Below are positions 7,677 to 19,571 of a stretch of 46,838 nucleotides of DNA, piece by piece. The notes under the pieces were generated by a model. It was not told the origin of the DNA. It ran no database searches and worked only from the letters and a program-made list of their open reading frames with translations. How positions within the stretch are numbered: position 1 is the first letter of the stretch; each line of letters opens with the position of its first letter. The position numbers and the translations under genes are program-made. Source of the stretch: Sinomonas atrocyanea (GTDB taxonomy: Bacteria > Actinomycetota > Actinomycetes > Actinomycetales > Micrococcaceae); contig NZ_JAUSTE010000016.1 in the NCBI RefSeq assembly GCF_030812675.1, positions 1 to 46,838 on the forward strand, written 5' to 3'.

Positions 7677-7864
7677 CGGGACCCGCCCTGGGGCGGCCCC
7701 TGCTCACCGGCCACGTGGTCGGGCGGGCCCACACAACGGCCTTCGAGATCACGGCCGTCGATGCCTACGACGACGAGACCGCCTTGTGAGTACCGGGCAC
7801 CTCCTGCGAAAGGGAGAGACACGACCGAGCCAGCATCCGGCTCACGCATGCTGGACGCATAGAA
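7677..7864. other. Intergenic stretch with possible gene remnant
   Basis: No intact gene is seen. One plus-strand frame ending with a TGA at about 7787-7789 reads naturally as protein (TGHVVGRAHTTAFEITAV) but has no start and opens inside the repeat. It may be the 3' remnant of a lost gene. Support is weak. Confidence 0.25.
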
Positions 7865-7896
7865 GAGGCCTCCGCCGCTGTAGCGGCGAAGGCCTC
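7865..7896 (-). terminator. Hairpin terminator downstream of MFS gene
   Basis: Arms 7865-7879 and 7882-7896 pair over 15 positions with one mismatch and a 2-base turn. It lies about 70 bases past the stop of the minus-strand transporter and would end the betaine-cluster transcript. Confidence 0.65.
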
Positions 7897-7968
7897 CTGT
7901 ATGTCGGGCTCGGTGACTCGGGGCCCGACGCTTCAGCTCTGACTCGAAGTGACCGTGCAGTCCCGGCG

Positions 7969-9381
7969 TCAGTGGGAGAAGTTTGCGGAGATCTCTGCGA
8001 GGGTGCGCCCCTTCGTTTCAGGCGCGAGCCACTGCGAGAGGACTGCGCCGAGTAGTGCAACGGCGGCGGCGGCGACCATGCTGGGGCCCATGCCGATGTT
8101 GCTGATCGCCCATGGCAGGGCGAAGGTGCCGAGGGCGGCTCCGATGCGGCTGAAGGCCGCGGCGAAGCCCATGCCGATCCCGCGCAGGTGGCCGGGGAAT
8201 ACCTCGGCCGGATAGACCTGGGTCAGCGTGGTGTAGCCGGCATTGAAGTAGGAGAAGGCGAGGAACAGGACAAGCACGAGGATCGCCGGTGCGTTCCCCC
8301 ACACTCCGATGATCAGCAGGATGCCTGCGCAGAGCCACTGCCCGGGTACGGTGAGGATTCGGCGGCCGAGCTTGTCAATCAGAAGCACAGTGGTGACAAC
8401 GCCCGCGGTCGCAAGTGCGGACAGGCCGACTCCACCGGCCCAGCCGCCGCCGAAGCCGAAATGGGTGAGCACGTCGTCGGCGAAGGTCGCGATCGCGAAG
8501 TACGGAGTGACCGCGCAGAACCAGAAACCTGAGGTGAAGAGGGTGGCGCGCCAGTGCTGCCTCGAGAACAGCATTCCGACGGAGGCGCTCTCGATCTTTG
8601 TCCTGCCCTGCGCGGCCTGGGCCTCCTGGATCCTCCTCAGATCGATCTCTTCGGTGATGCTGTGGTGCATCTGGGGCGATTCGACGTATCTGCGTGCGAT
8701 CGTGAGCGCTTCCTCGCGCCGTCCCTTCGTGATGAGCCAGCTCGGCGATTCGGGGAGGCCGAAGCGGGCGAGGAACAGGACCAGGGCGAGGATCGTGCTC
8801 GTGCCGATGACGAGGCGCCAGGGGGTTCCGGCGTCGTGCAGGAGGGTGCCGATGATGAATGCCATCATGAAGCCGACGTACCAGGCGATCAGAGTCAGCC
8901 CGAGTAAGCGCCCGCGGAGCTTTGGAGGGGAGAACTCTGACAGCAGGGGTCCACCGATAGAGTACTCGCCGCCGATCGCGACGCCCATCAAGAACCGGAT
9001 GACGGCCAGCTGGACCACGGCGCCGTCTCCGGAGGCTACAAAGAACTGGGCCGCTGAGGCGACGAGGAACAGGCCCATGTCCACGAGGAACATGGGCTTG
9101 CGCCCGAACTTGTCAGTGGCCCAGCCAGCCAGCGGCGCGCCGATGAAGATACCTGCCAGCGGGCCTGCAGCGATCATCCCCAGGGACAGCGAGTCGAGCT
9201 GGAGATCTGACCGCATGGGTCCGGTGACGGGGCCGATGATTCCGAGGATGTAACCGTCGAGGAACATCCCGCCGATGAACACAGCGACAAGCCGCACCAT
9301 GAAGCGGCGTTTGAACGTGGAGCTGGTCTCTTTTGAAATGGAGGCGTCGGCGGAGGCCGCCGTCCTGCTCGAATTGATCAC
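7969..9381 (-). CDS. MFS transporter, sugar-porter type
   Basis: A 470-residue 12-helix transporter of the major facilitator superfamily. Family marks are DKFGRKP between helices 2 and 3, LRGRLLG, the PESPSWL motif before the central loop, DKLGRR and the C-terminal PETKGRTLAEI. These place it with sugar/organic-solute:H+ symporters. The GTG at 9381 follows AAGGGA; the frame stays open upstream to 9597, but that extension is Arg/Ala-rich with no membrane character. It ends a minus-strand run of glycine betaine degradation genes, so a related methylamine or osmolyte is a reasonable guess for the substrate, but the sequence does not show it. GC content is lower than in flanking genes. Confidence 0.82.
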   Translation of the reverse strand: MINSSRTAASADASISKETSSTFKRRFMVRLVAVFIGGMFLDGYILGIIGPVTGPMRSDLQLDSLSLGMIAAGPLAGIFIGAPLAGWATDKFGRKPMFLVDMGLFLVASAAQFFVASGDGAVVQLAVIRFLMGVAIGGEYSIGGPLLSEFSPPKLRGRLLGLTLIAWYVGFMMAFIIGTLLHDAGTPWRLVIGTSTILALVLFLARFGLPESPSWLITKGRREEALTIARRYVESPQMHHSITEEIDLRRIQEAQAAQGRTKIESASVGMLFSRQHWRATLFTSGFWFCAVTPYFAIATFADDVLTHFGFGGGWAGGVGLSALATAGVVTTVLLIDKLGRRILTVPGQWLCAGILLIIGVWGNAPAILVLVLFLAFSYFNAGYTTLTQVYPAEVFPGHLRGIGMGFAAAFSRIGAALGTFALPWAISNIGMGPSMVAAAAVALLGAVLSQWLAPETKGRTLAEISANFSH

Positions 9382-10183
9382 TGAGATTCGTTCCCTTCTG
9401 GCTTCAGCGCAAAGCGCTGCCGGCACCCGAGCGCCGTTTCCTGGACGCAGGGACAGCCGCAGCAGCCCTGAGCGACCGGCGGACGAGGCCGACTGGCTCG
9501 CTGCCAGCCGATATGGCCGGGCACGACCCGGGAGATGACGTCGGCGTCGTCCCCACGTTCCGGTGCTCCGCACTGCTTTGATCGACGGTGCTGCCACCTT
9601 TGATAGTCATAGACAGTTTCCTTTAGTGATTGGAGCTGCCGCATGGACGCTGACAACGCTCTGCGGTCCATGCGCGAGACGGGGCTCCCCTTTGATCGGG
9701 CGGAGTCCCGGGAGGGGGGGTGGGCACCTCCGGGCCAGCTTCGTTCCGCCATGATCAACAACGTTCGCTCTGTGCAACAGATGGTGCGCTAGCTCACACC
9801 CAATGTCAAGGGCATGGCCTGTGGAAGACAGAGTATGTAAGCGTCCTTGCTTCTCGCTCCGGGGTATGCCGAAGGCCCACGTCAGGTGAAGCTCGGCATC
9901 GACGAGATCGAACGCCTGCCCGTCGTCCCGGCACCATGCCGATGGGAGGGTCCCGTCTTCCGAAAGCGGTGCTTCGATGAGCAATGCCTCCCCAGGTCTT
10001 AGGCCCATCGAAGCACCTTTCACGGAAGACGGGACGCCCGCTGCGAACGCTGAGTCCTAGAACATCGGCTCCTGCACCGCCGGCCTGCAGCGGCAGGTCG
10101 CTATGGCAGCTTGCGGATGGTCCCGGTGCCGACCGACCCGGCGCCGGACGGCACCGCCCCGTTCGCGCGCCGTTCCCTCATGC
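9382..10183. other. 802-bp gap without a supported gene
   Basis: This separates the dimethylglycine oxidase stop from the transporter start. Open frames on both strands lack a start with a ribosome binding site and have no recognisable motif. The only structure I see is the 32-base inverted repeat at 9951-10034. The segment may contain the transporter's own promoter and debris of a lost element. Confidence 0.5.
9951..10034. repeat. 32-bp inverted repeat, 20-bp spacer
   Basis: Bases 9951-9982 and the reverse complement of 10003-10034 match at 27 of 32 positions. The first 12 (TCCCGTCTTCCG) are identical, and GGTGCTTCGATG is shared further in. Imperfect long arms like this resemble insertion-sequence termini facing each other, or a miniature element. 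No transposase remains. Confidence 0.7.
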
Positions 10184-13631
<3,448 letters not shown>

Positions 13632-13647
13632 GTCCCTCCTCCTTGCA

Positions 13648-13677
13648 GATATATTCAAAATGGAAAACTGATATATT
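13648..13677 (-). promoter_or_regulatory. AT-rich double site upstream of purU
   Basis: GATATATT occurs twice in direct orientation (13648-13655 and 13670-13677), 22 bases apart, that is two helical turns. This AT-rich island in GC-rich DNA lies just before the purU ribosome binding site. It looks like an operator and/or promoter for purU-dmgO. The cognate regulator is not known. Confidence 0.5.
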
Positions 13678-13766
13678 AGACAGATGGCGAGCTGCACTCG
13701 TCGGCAGGCAAGGCCTGCGTCAGGGCCTTCTGCGTGTGGGACGGAGGCGCCGCTCCAGGGGAGCGT

Positions 13767-15173
13767 CTAGGCGTCGATGACCATGTCGGTGCGCGCTGTG
13801 GAACAGCAGGGGAGGAATTTGCCTGCGTCGATCTCCCGTTTGCGGATCCCGCCCTGGTGGTTCATCTCGACCTCCCCGGAAAGCTTGACGACCTTGCAGG
13901 AGCCGCACATGCCCTCCTTGCAGTTGGCGCCGATCCTGACGCCGGCCCGCTGCGCCACCTCGAGGATGTGCTGGTCGGGATCGATCCGCACCTTGATGCC
14001 GGTGCGCATGAAGGACAGGGTGAGGCTTCCCGTTCCGACCGTGTCGAAGCTCGAGGCATCGGGGGTTCCCGCCTCGGGCTCCGCGTCCGAACTGCCTTCG
14101 GGGGTTCGCTCGTCCGAGTTGGCAGTCTCGAGCGGCAGCCCCGTGGCCGGCAGGGTTCCATCCTCGTCGTAACCGGGCTCATAGAGCCCGAACGGGCTGG
14201 GCTGGCTTTCGTAGTAGTCCTCAGCGGAAGTGGCGATCTCCTCCGCAATCTCCTCTGCGATGTCCGCCGCGAGGGCGAGCTCAGCCTGGTACTCGAGGAT
14301 GGTCTGGCGATCACCCGAGAAGAACTCCATGTAGATGGAGGTGTCGTCGACGCCCACCTTCTTGAGGAGTTCGGTGGCGCTGTTCAGGTAACCCTCGGGA
14401 CCGCAGGCATAGACTTGGCGGCCGTTTGCGTCCGGAGCAACCTGATCGATCATGGCGGCCGTCAGCCTTCCGCTGAGCCCTTCCCACCCGTCGGGTCTGC
14501 TGCGGTCGCCCAGGGAGTAGAAGACCTTGACGCGCGAGTCCACGGACGCGATGTAGGCCAGCTCCTGGTGGAAGGCAAAGCCGCCGGCTTCCGCGCCGTG
14601 GTAGAGCACCACGACATCGGCATGACCCGGCAGGGAGTGGATGGTCCGCACCATGGACATGATCGGGGTGATGCCCGCGCCGGCGGCCAGGAACAGATAC
14701 CGTGCCCGCCGATCGGCGTCCGGCAGATGGAACGCCCCGACCGGGCCGAGCATGTCCAGGACGGTGCCGGGCCTGACGTTCTCATGCACCCACGGTGAAA
14801 CAAGTCCGGTATTGTCGCGTTTCACGCTGATGCTGAAGGTCCACGGCTGGGTGGGCGAACTGGACAGCGAGTAGCTGCGGTCTACCGGCTCCTGGTCCTG
14901 GCCGTTGACGGGAAACGCGACGTTTACGTACTGGCCCGCACGGAATGCCAGGGGCGCACCGTCGCGGCGGCGGAACACGAAGGTCATGATGCCGCCCGCC
15001 TCGGGAACGGTCTCCACGCATTCGGCCATGAACTCCTGCGGATGCCACGGGCCCAGGGCCCGCGCAGCGCTGGCAGGTCCTTCGATGCTGCCCATCACCC
15101 TGTTCCACGGCATCTCGAGGCCGCGGATGCGCTGTGGCTCCTGGATGTGTGTCTCAGAGAGGACGTCCGTCAT
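13767..15173 (-). CDS. gbcB: Glycine betaine demethylase reductase (GbcB-like)
   Basis: A 468-residue reductase that would carry electrons from NAD(P)H through FAD and a [2Fe-2S] centre to the Rieske oxygenase GbcA. An FNR-type FAD domain (about 45-150; RSYSLSSS) is followed by a nucleotide-binding domain (AAGAGITPIMSMV; VYACGPEGYL). The C-terminal plant-type ferredoxin domain has Cys418, Cys423, Cys426 and Cys456. Between reductase and ferredoxin lies a long acidic linker of roughly 90-100 residues (AEEIAEEIA, then Pro/Glu/Asp/Ser-rich), so the protein is about 100 residues longer than typical GbcB. Its ATG overlaps the gbcA stop as ATGA, showing translational coupling. Confidence 0.88.
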   Translation of the reverse strand: MTDVLSETHIQEPQRIRGLEMPWNRVMGSIEGPASAARALGPWHPQEFMAECVETVPEAGGIMTFVFRRRDGAPLAFRAGQYVNVAFPVNGQDQEPVDRSYSLSSSPTQPWTFSISVKRDNTGLVSPWVHENVRPGTVLDMLGPVGAFHLPDADRRARYLFLAAGAGITPIMSMVRTIHSLPGHADVVVLYHGAEAGGFAFHQELAYIASVDSRVKVFYSLGDRSRPDGWEGLSGRLTAAMIDQVAPDANGRQVYACGPEGYLNSATELLKKVGVDDTSIYMEFFSGDRQTILEYQAELALAADIAEEIAEEIATSAEDYYESQPSPFGLYEPGYDEDGTLPATGLPLETANSDERTPEGSSDAEPEAGTPDASSFDTVGTGSLTLSFMRTGIKVRIDPDQHILEVAQRAGVRIGANCKEGMCGSCKVVKLSGEVEMNHQGGIRKREIDAGKFLPCCSTARTDMVIDA

Positions 15174-16474
15174 GCCAGGTGCTCCTGCACACGCTGGACG
15201 TACCAGTTGATGAATGCCTCTACCTGGTATTCGCTCTTCATGTAGGGGCCGGGCTCGTACGCGGGGCTGGTAGCACCCTGCTGGCACAGCTCCACGAACG
15301 CCTTGTCCTGCAGGTTGGTCTGCTTCCAGGTGTAGGTGAGCTTGTCGAGGTCGTAGTCCACGCCCTCCTCGGCGTCGTCGGCCACCAGCCACGTGGTGCG
15401 GACCAGCGACTGGTGTTCGTTGATGGGGAAGACGCCGAACGTGATCACGTGGTCGCCGAGGAAATGGAACCAGCTGTTGGGCTGAAGGTGCATGGAGCAG
15501 CGGCCCAGGCGGAAGTCCGGGAGGTCACCGAGCAGCTTCTTGGAGAGCCGGCGCCCATCGGCCGAGAACGACTCGCCTTCGCCGTCCAGGGATTCGCGTG
15601 AGATGCGGATTCCGGCGATACGGGTGTCAAGCTCCTCGATTACCTCGTACGGCAGGCCGTAGCGGCGGCACCGCTCCTCGAGGGATGACTGGGCCTCCTT
15701 GTTGCGGTCCCACACTTCCTCGAGGTGGGCCGGGATCAGGCCCTCGGTCAGGCCCCAGGTGGGGAAGAGCGAGCATGCGAGTTCCGGGTGTCCGTCGCAG
15801 TGGTAGCACTCACGGTTGTTCTCCATGACGAGCTTCCAGTTGCCCTCTTCGATGATGTTCTGCTGGTAGGCGATCTTCGTCTTGGACAGGTCGTGGGGTG
15901 CGAGGTAGGGCTCGAAGATCTTCGAGGTCTCGTCGAAGTCTGCGGGCGGCTCGTCGGCAATGCAGACGAAGATGAGTCCGGCAACCTCGCGGCTGTGGGC
16001 ACGCTTGAGCGCGAAGCAGTTCTTGTCGAACTTCGCTTCACCGGGAGCGGAGGCGTGGATCAGGTTGCCCTCGGGGGAGTACGTCCATGAGTGATAGCCG
16101 CAGACGAGGTTTCCGGTGGAACCCGCAGCCTCGGTCAGGACTCGGGCACCCCGGTGGCGGCAGACGTTGTGCAGGACGTTGACGTCGCCGCCGTCATTGC
16201 GCAGGACAATCAGGGAGTAGGGTCCATAGTCGACCGTGATGTAGTCGCCCGGCTCCGGCAGTTCGGCGACGCTACCGGCAAAGATCCAGTGCTGGCCGAA
16301 AATTGCCTCCATGTCGATCTTGAAGAGCGTCGGGTCGGTGTAGAAGGGGGCATCGAGTGAATATCCCTTGCGCCGGAACTCAAACAGCGCAGCGATTTCC
16401 GCCAGCTTCTCTTCGGGCAAGGTCGAAGCGAGTTTTCCGCGTGAATTGAGAGGCGCGTTCACTGGAGCAGTCAT
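15170..16474 (-). CDS. gbcA: Glycine betaine demethylase, Rieske oxygenase (GbcA-like)
   Basis: A 434-residue Rieske non-heme iron oxygenase alpha subunit that would convert glycine betaine to dimethylglycine and formaldehyde. The Rieske cluster ligands are Cys105, His107, Cys125 and His128 (CRHRG and CGYHSW). The mononuclear iron site is marked by NNRECYHCDGH, with His225 and His229 as ligands and a downstream carboxylate I cannot pin. The substrate is inferred from likeness to GbcA and from the adjacent reductase and dimethylglycine oxidase; related stachydrine demethylases are an alternative. The ATG at 16474 follows GGGAGGAATC. Confidence 0.9.
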   Translation of the reverse strand: MTAPVNAPLNSRGKLASTLPEEKLAEIAALFEFRRKGYSLDAPFYTDPTLFKIDMEAIFGQHWIFAGSVAELPEPGDYITVDYGPYSLIVLRNDGGDVNVLHNVCRHRGARVLTEAAGSTGNLVCGYHSWTYSPEGNLIHASAPGEAKFDKNCFALKRAHSREVAGLIFVCIADEPPADFDETSKIFEPYLAPHDLSKTKIAYQQNIIEEGNWKLVMENNRECYHCDGHPELACSLFPTWGLTEGLIPAHLEEVWDRNKEAQSSLEERCRRYGLPYEVIEELDTRIAGIRISRESLDGEGESFSADGRRLSKKLLGDLPDFRLGRCSMHLQPNSWFHFLGDHVITFGVFPINEHQSLVRTTWLVADDAEEGVDYDLDKLTYTWKQTNLQDKAFVELCQQGATSPAYEPGPYMKSEYQVEAFINWYVQRVQEHLA

Positions 16475-17126
16475 TGATTCCTCCCGGGAGGGCTGGGTAC
16501 ATGTGGCTTTTGGGCGGCTACGGCGTGGCTGGAGGCAGCCGGCGTCGTCTGGGAATGGAGTTGCGCGTTCAGGAGGAACGGCGAGGCGCGAGAAGGGGTC
16601 CCGCGGGCGATGCTTGGAGAGAATCCATATCTGGCCCTTCGACGAACGTGCGTCCTACGCAACAACAATCAGCATGTGCAACAGCGTGACGTAGCCCACC
16701 GTCGCTGTCAAGGTATGACGGACGCATTCTGAGACTCCGCAGGCACGAGGCGACGGCCGGGATCGGCCGGGAGGGGTATGCCGTGGCTGCCGGCTGAACG
16801 GCAGGCGAGGACCCGGACGGTGCATGCCAGCAACGCCACGACGATGCGCGCAGCTGACCGAGGTCCTGGCGGAGTTCGCCGATGGCCGTGCGGCGCAGTA
16901 CTTCGTGGGCAACGGTGCCGAATTCTGGTCGTGTGGCTGAAATGCGGCAAGGATGTCTCGGCGTCCTTGCCGCTGTTCCCCCGGGTCAGCATGCAGGACT
17001 TCGACGCGTCCAGCGCTCCCAGCGGGGCATGGCCTCCAAGACCTAGGACAAGGACGCGCGCGCTGACCATCGAACCTAAGGAACCGGTGGGCCCGAGTCG
17101 TTGTGGCTCTGGGGCAATCGACGGTC
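16475..17126. other. 652-bp gap with gbcAB promoter region
   Basis: No supported gene. It must hold the promoter of the minus-strand gbcAB genes. A small dyad, TGCGTCCTACGCA (16649-16661), lies about 175 bases before gbcA and could be an IclR-family operator. A plus-strand frame around 16850-16930 reads plausibly as protein (LTEVLAEFADGRAAQYF) but is short and has no start, so it may be a gene fragment. Confidence 0.4.
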
Positions 17127-17936
17127 CTAGCGCCGCGTGTAGCCCATGTTGGCGCTGACCTTCAGTCCGGCTTCCGTGAGCGTTTCCAGCAGGCCGGGGA
17201 TCTTCTCGGGGTCGAACCGGAACGCGGGCCCCGAAATGCTGATGGCGCCCGTAACTTCGCCCTGGTGGTTGTAGACGGGCACCGCCACTGCATTCAGGCC
17301 GATCTCGAACTCCTCCCGCACTACCGCGTAGCCTTTGGCGCCCACCTCGAGCAGCTGCTCATCGAGTTCTTTCCGGCTGGTGATGGTCTTGGCCGTGCGG
17401 GCTTTCAGTCCGGTCTCTTTCAGGATGCGGTCCCGTTCATCCGCACCCAAGGCAGCCAGGAGCACCTTCCCGCTGGAGGTGGCGTGCAGCGGCGTCAGGC
17501 TTCCCACCCAGTCATAGGTTGCCAGGGTGGAGGGGCCCATGGCTTGGTCCACATTGACGGCATAGTTGGACCTCAGGACGGCGAGGTTGACCGTTTCCTT
17601 GAACTCTTCGGCGAGGCTCTCCAGCACAGGCCGTGCCTCGTGGACCAGACTCAGCCGCCCCGGAATGGAGCTGGCGAGGCGGAGGATCCCAAACCCGAGC
17701 TCGTACTTGCCGCGGTCGCTGTTCTGGTGGACCATCCCACGGCTTACCAGCGACCCCATCAGCCGAGAGACGGTGGACTTGTGGATGCCCATCTCCTCGG
17801 CGATCTCACTGACGCCCGCGTGCCCTTCCCGCGCCAGGATCTCCAGGACAGTCAGCGCACGCTCCACGGACTGCACGCCGCCCGACTGGCCGCCCTCAAC
17901 GTCGGTATCTGATTCCGGTTCATTTTTAGGAGCCAT
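17127..17936 (-). CDS. IclR-family transcriptional regulator
   Basis: A 269-residue IclR-type regulator. The N-terminal winged helix-turn-helix (about residues 20-80) is visible in VQSVERALTVLEIL and VSEIAEEMGIHKSTVSRLMGSL. The C-terminal effector domain (about 95-265) carries PLHATSSGKVLLA and GYAVVREEFEIGLNAVAVPV. IclR regulators commonly control adjacent catabolic genes, and this one stands directly upstream of gbcAB in the same direction. The ATG at 17936 has AGGA nine bases upstream; the frame extends to 18014 but that part has no domain character. A short dyad, CCGCA-TTAC-TGCGG, lies upstream near 18022 and is a possible autoregulatory site. Confidence 0.88.
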   Translation of the reverse strand: MAPKNEPESDTDVEGGQSGGVQSVERALTVLEILAREGHAGVSEIAEEMGIHKSTVSRLMGSLVSRGMVHQNSDRGKYELGFGILRLASSIPGRLSLVHEARPVLESLAEEFKETVNLAVLRSNYAVNVDQAMGPSTLATYDWVGSLTPLHATSSGKVLLAALGADERDRILKETGLKARTAKTITSRKELDEQLLEVGAKGYAVVREEFEIGLNAVAVPVYNHQGEVTGAISISGPAFRFDPEKIPGLLETLTEAGLKVSANMGYTRR

Positions 17937-18147
17937 ACTTGACGATCCTATGCGGGAAATCGTGATGGCGGTGACAGTGCGCATATGACCAGGCCGTAGA
18001 GGCGGCCGGAGCACTCGCTACCGCATTACTGCGGCCCCGAACTGTAAACCCAGTTCAATACGGGCCTCTGAATCCCGGTCCTCATTGTGGCCCTCGGCCG
18101 GCCAGTCCCGGAGGTTTCCGGCGGACGCGTCCGCAGGAGGTCCGGCG

Positions 18148-18777
18148 CTAGAGGACGGTGCGGGCGGCCTGGATGAAGGCGCGGATGAGGCCCAAGTCCT
18201 TCACGCCGCGCGAGGACTCCACCCCGCTCGAGACGTCCACGCCGCCGGGCCGCAGCGCGGCGACCGCCTCGCCCACGTTGTGCGGGGACAGGCCGCCGGC
18301 CAGGGCCCAGAACCCGGCGGGGGCGGCGCCCAGCTCGTCCTCGGAGAACCGCTCGCCGGATCCCGGGACGGCGGCGTCGAGCAGGAGCCGGTCCGGGGAG
18401 GACCAGCCTGCGGCGGTGCGCCGTGTGTACTCGCCGGCGGAGAGGGCACGGATCACGCGGAAGCCGGCCTCGCGGAGGGCATCGGCGGTCGCATCGGGCT
18501 CGTCCCCGTGGAGCTGGACGGTGTCGACGCCGGCCTCCCGGGCGAGCGCCGCGACCTCCTCGAGCGTCTGGTCCCGGACCACCGCCACGGTCTCGACCTC
18601 GCGCCCCACACGGGCGGCGGCGTCCCGGGCGGCGGCCACGAGCCCGGCGGCCAGCCCGGCCCCGACCGTCCGGGGGCTCCCAGGCGCGAGGACGAACCCC
18701 ACCGCGTCGGCCCCGGACTCGACCGCAGCCTCGACGGCCTCGGGCGTGGACAGCCCGCAGATCTTCACCCAGAGCAT
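18148..18777 (-). CDS. trpF: Phosphoribosylanthranilate isomerase
   Basis: A 209-residue TIM-barrel enzyme of tryptophan synthesis that isomerises N-(5-phosphoribosyl)anthranilate. The N-terminal WVKICGLSTPEAV holds the catalytic cysteine (CGL). The second catalytic residue, Asp, is in LLLDAAVPGSG. The phosphate-binding segments WALAGGLSPHNV and GVDVSSGVESSRGVKD complete the signature. Length is typical. The ATG at 18777 overlaps the alaX stop by one base (TGATG), so the two are likely co-translated. No other trp genes lie in the window apart from a TrpG/PabA-type glutaminase 4 kb away. Confidence 0.93.
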   Translation of the reverse strand: MLWVKICGLSTPEAVEAAVESGADAVGFVLAPGSPRTVGAGLAAGLVAAARDAAARVGREVETVAVVRDQTLEEVAALAREAGVDTVQLHGDEPDATADALREAGFRVIRALSAGEYTRRTAAGWSSPDRLLLDAAVPGSGERFSEDELGAAPAGFWALAGGLSPHNVGEAVAALRPGGVDVSSGVESSRGVKDLGLIRAFIQAARTVL

Positions 18778-19493
18778 CAGGCTGCGCCCCCGGCCGCCGG
18801 GGCGCCCTCGGCGTGCTCGGCCTCGTAGCGGACCTTGATGGCCCCGCGCTTGACCTTCACCTCGAGGATCCGCACCCCTGCCAGGTCGGACAGCGACCGC
18901 ACGTGCGTGCCGCCGCACGGCTCCGCGTTGACGCCCTCGATGGCCACCGTGCGGTGCCCGGTGGCGTCCACCGACGCAGTGACAGCCCCGCCGCGGGCGA
19001 GCACGGCGTCCATCTGCGCCTGGAACTCGGCGCGCACGGCCTCCCGCAGCTCTGGGGTCGCGAGCTCGTCCTCGTGGCCCGCGGGATCGAAGTCCAGCCT
19101 CGCCTGTCCGGGGAAGTGCGAATGCCCCGAATGCTGCCAGCCGCGCGCCTCACCGAGATGGCCGAGGAGGTGGCCGGCCGTGTGCAGCGCGGCGTGCCGG
19201 CGGCGCAGTCCCGCATCGATGCGGCAGACGACGGCGGCCCCCACCTCGGGCGCGGAGGGCACACCCGTGAGGACCACGAGTCCCGCGTCGTCGCGCGCCG
19301 GGACGACCGCCGCGCCGTCGAGCGTGCCCTCGTCCGAGGGCTGGCCGCCGCCCTTGGGGTGGAAGATGTTGGGGGACACGGCCGCCCACGCGCCGTCCTC
19401 GCCCGTCCCCGCGGCGATCACGGTCGCCGTCGCCTCGGTGAGGTAGGTGTCGTCGAAGTACGCGTTCGTCTGCTGGTCTACCGCCGTGGTCAT
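18777..19493 (-). CDS. Alanyl-tRNA editing protein AlaX
   Basis: A 238-residue trans-editing hydrolase that removes serine or glycine wrongly attached to tRNA(Ala). It matches the editing domain of alanyl-tRNA synthetase: FHPKGGGQPSDEG, the zinc-binding HTAGHLL (HxxxH) and CGGTHV (CxxxH). It lacks the aminoacylation domain, as expected for stand-alone AlaX. The ATG at 19493 is preceded by AAGGATG. It ends overlapping trpF and is divergent from the dehydrogenase-pterin-glycosyltransferase operon. Confidence 0.92.
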   Translation of the reverse strand: MTTAVDQQTNAYFDDTYLTEATATVIAAGTGEDGAWAAVSPNIFHPKGGGQPSDEGTLDGAAVVPARDDAGLVVLTGVPSAPEVGAAVVCRIDAGLRRRHAALHTAGHLLGHLGEARGWQHSGHSHFPGQARLDFDPAGHEDELATPELREAVRAEFQAQMDAVLARGGAVTASVDATGHRTVAIEGVNAEPCGGTHVRSLSDLAGVRILEVKVKRGAIKVRYEAEHAEGAPAAGGAA

Positions 19494-19559
19494 CCTTCCA
19501 GTCTAGGCGGGGCCGTCCGGCGCGGGCCGGGGCTCTGTCTCACGGGGAGCGCGGATGGG

Positions 19560-19565
19560 TAGTGT
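19560..19565 (+). promoter_or_regulatory. Leaderless -10 box (TAGTGT) of three-gene operon
   Basis: TAGTGT ends six bases before the ATG at 19572, and no ribosome binding site is seen between them. This supports a leaderless mRNA for the operon and supports that start. Confidence 0.45.
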
Positions 19566-19571
19566 CGGGGC

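Noticed and set aside
9382-9597. N-terminal extension of the MFS transporter
   Set aside because: The extra 72 residues are Arg/Ala/Ser-rich without membrane character, and the GTG at 9381 has a ribosome binding site.
9607-10023. 138-codon minus-strand frame between dmgO and the MFS gene
   Set aside because: No ribosome binding site, no recognisable domain, and it runs into the inverted repeat.
13632-13697. N-terminal extension of PurU
   Set aside because: It would translate through the AT-rich regulatory doublet and lacks a ribosome binding site.
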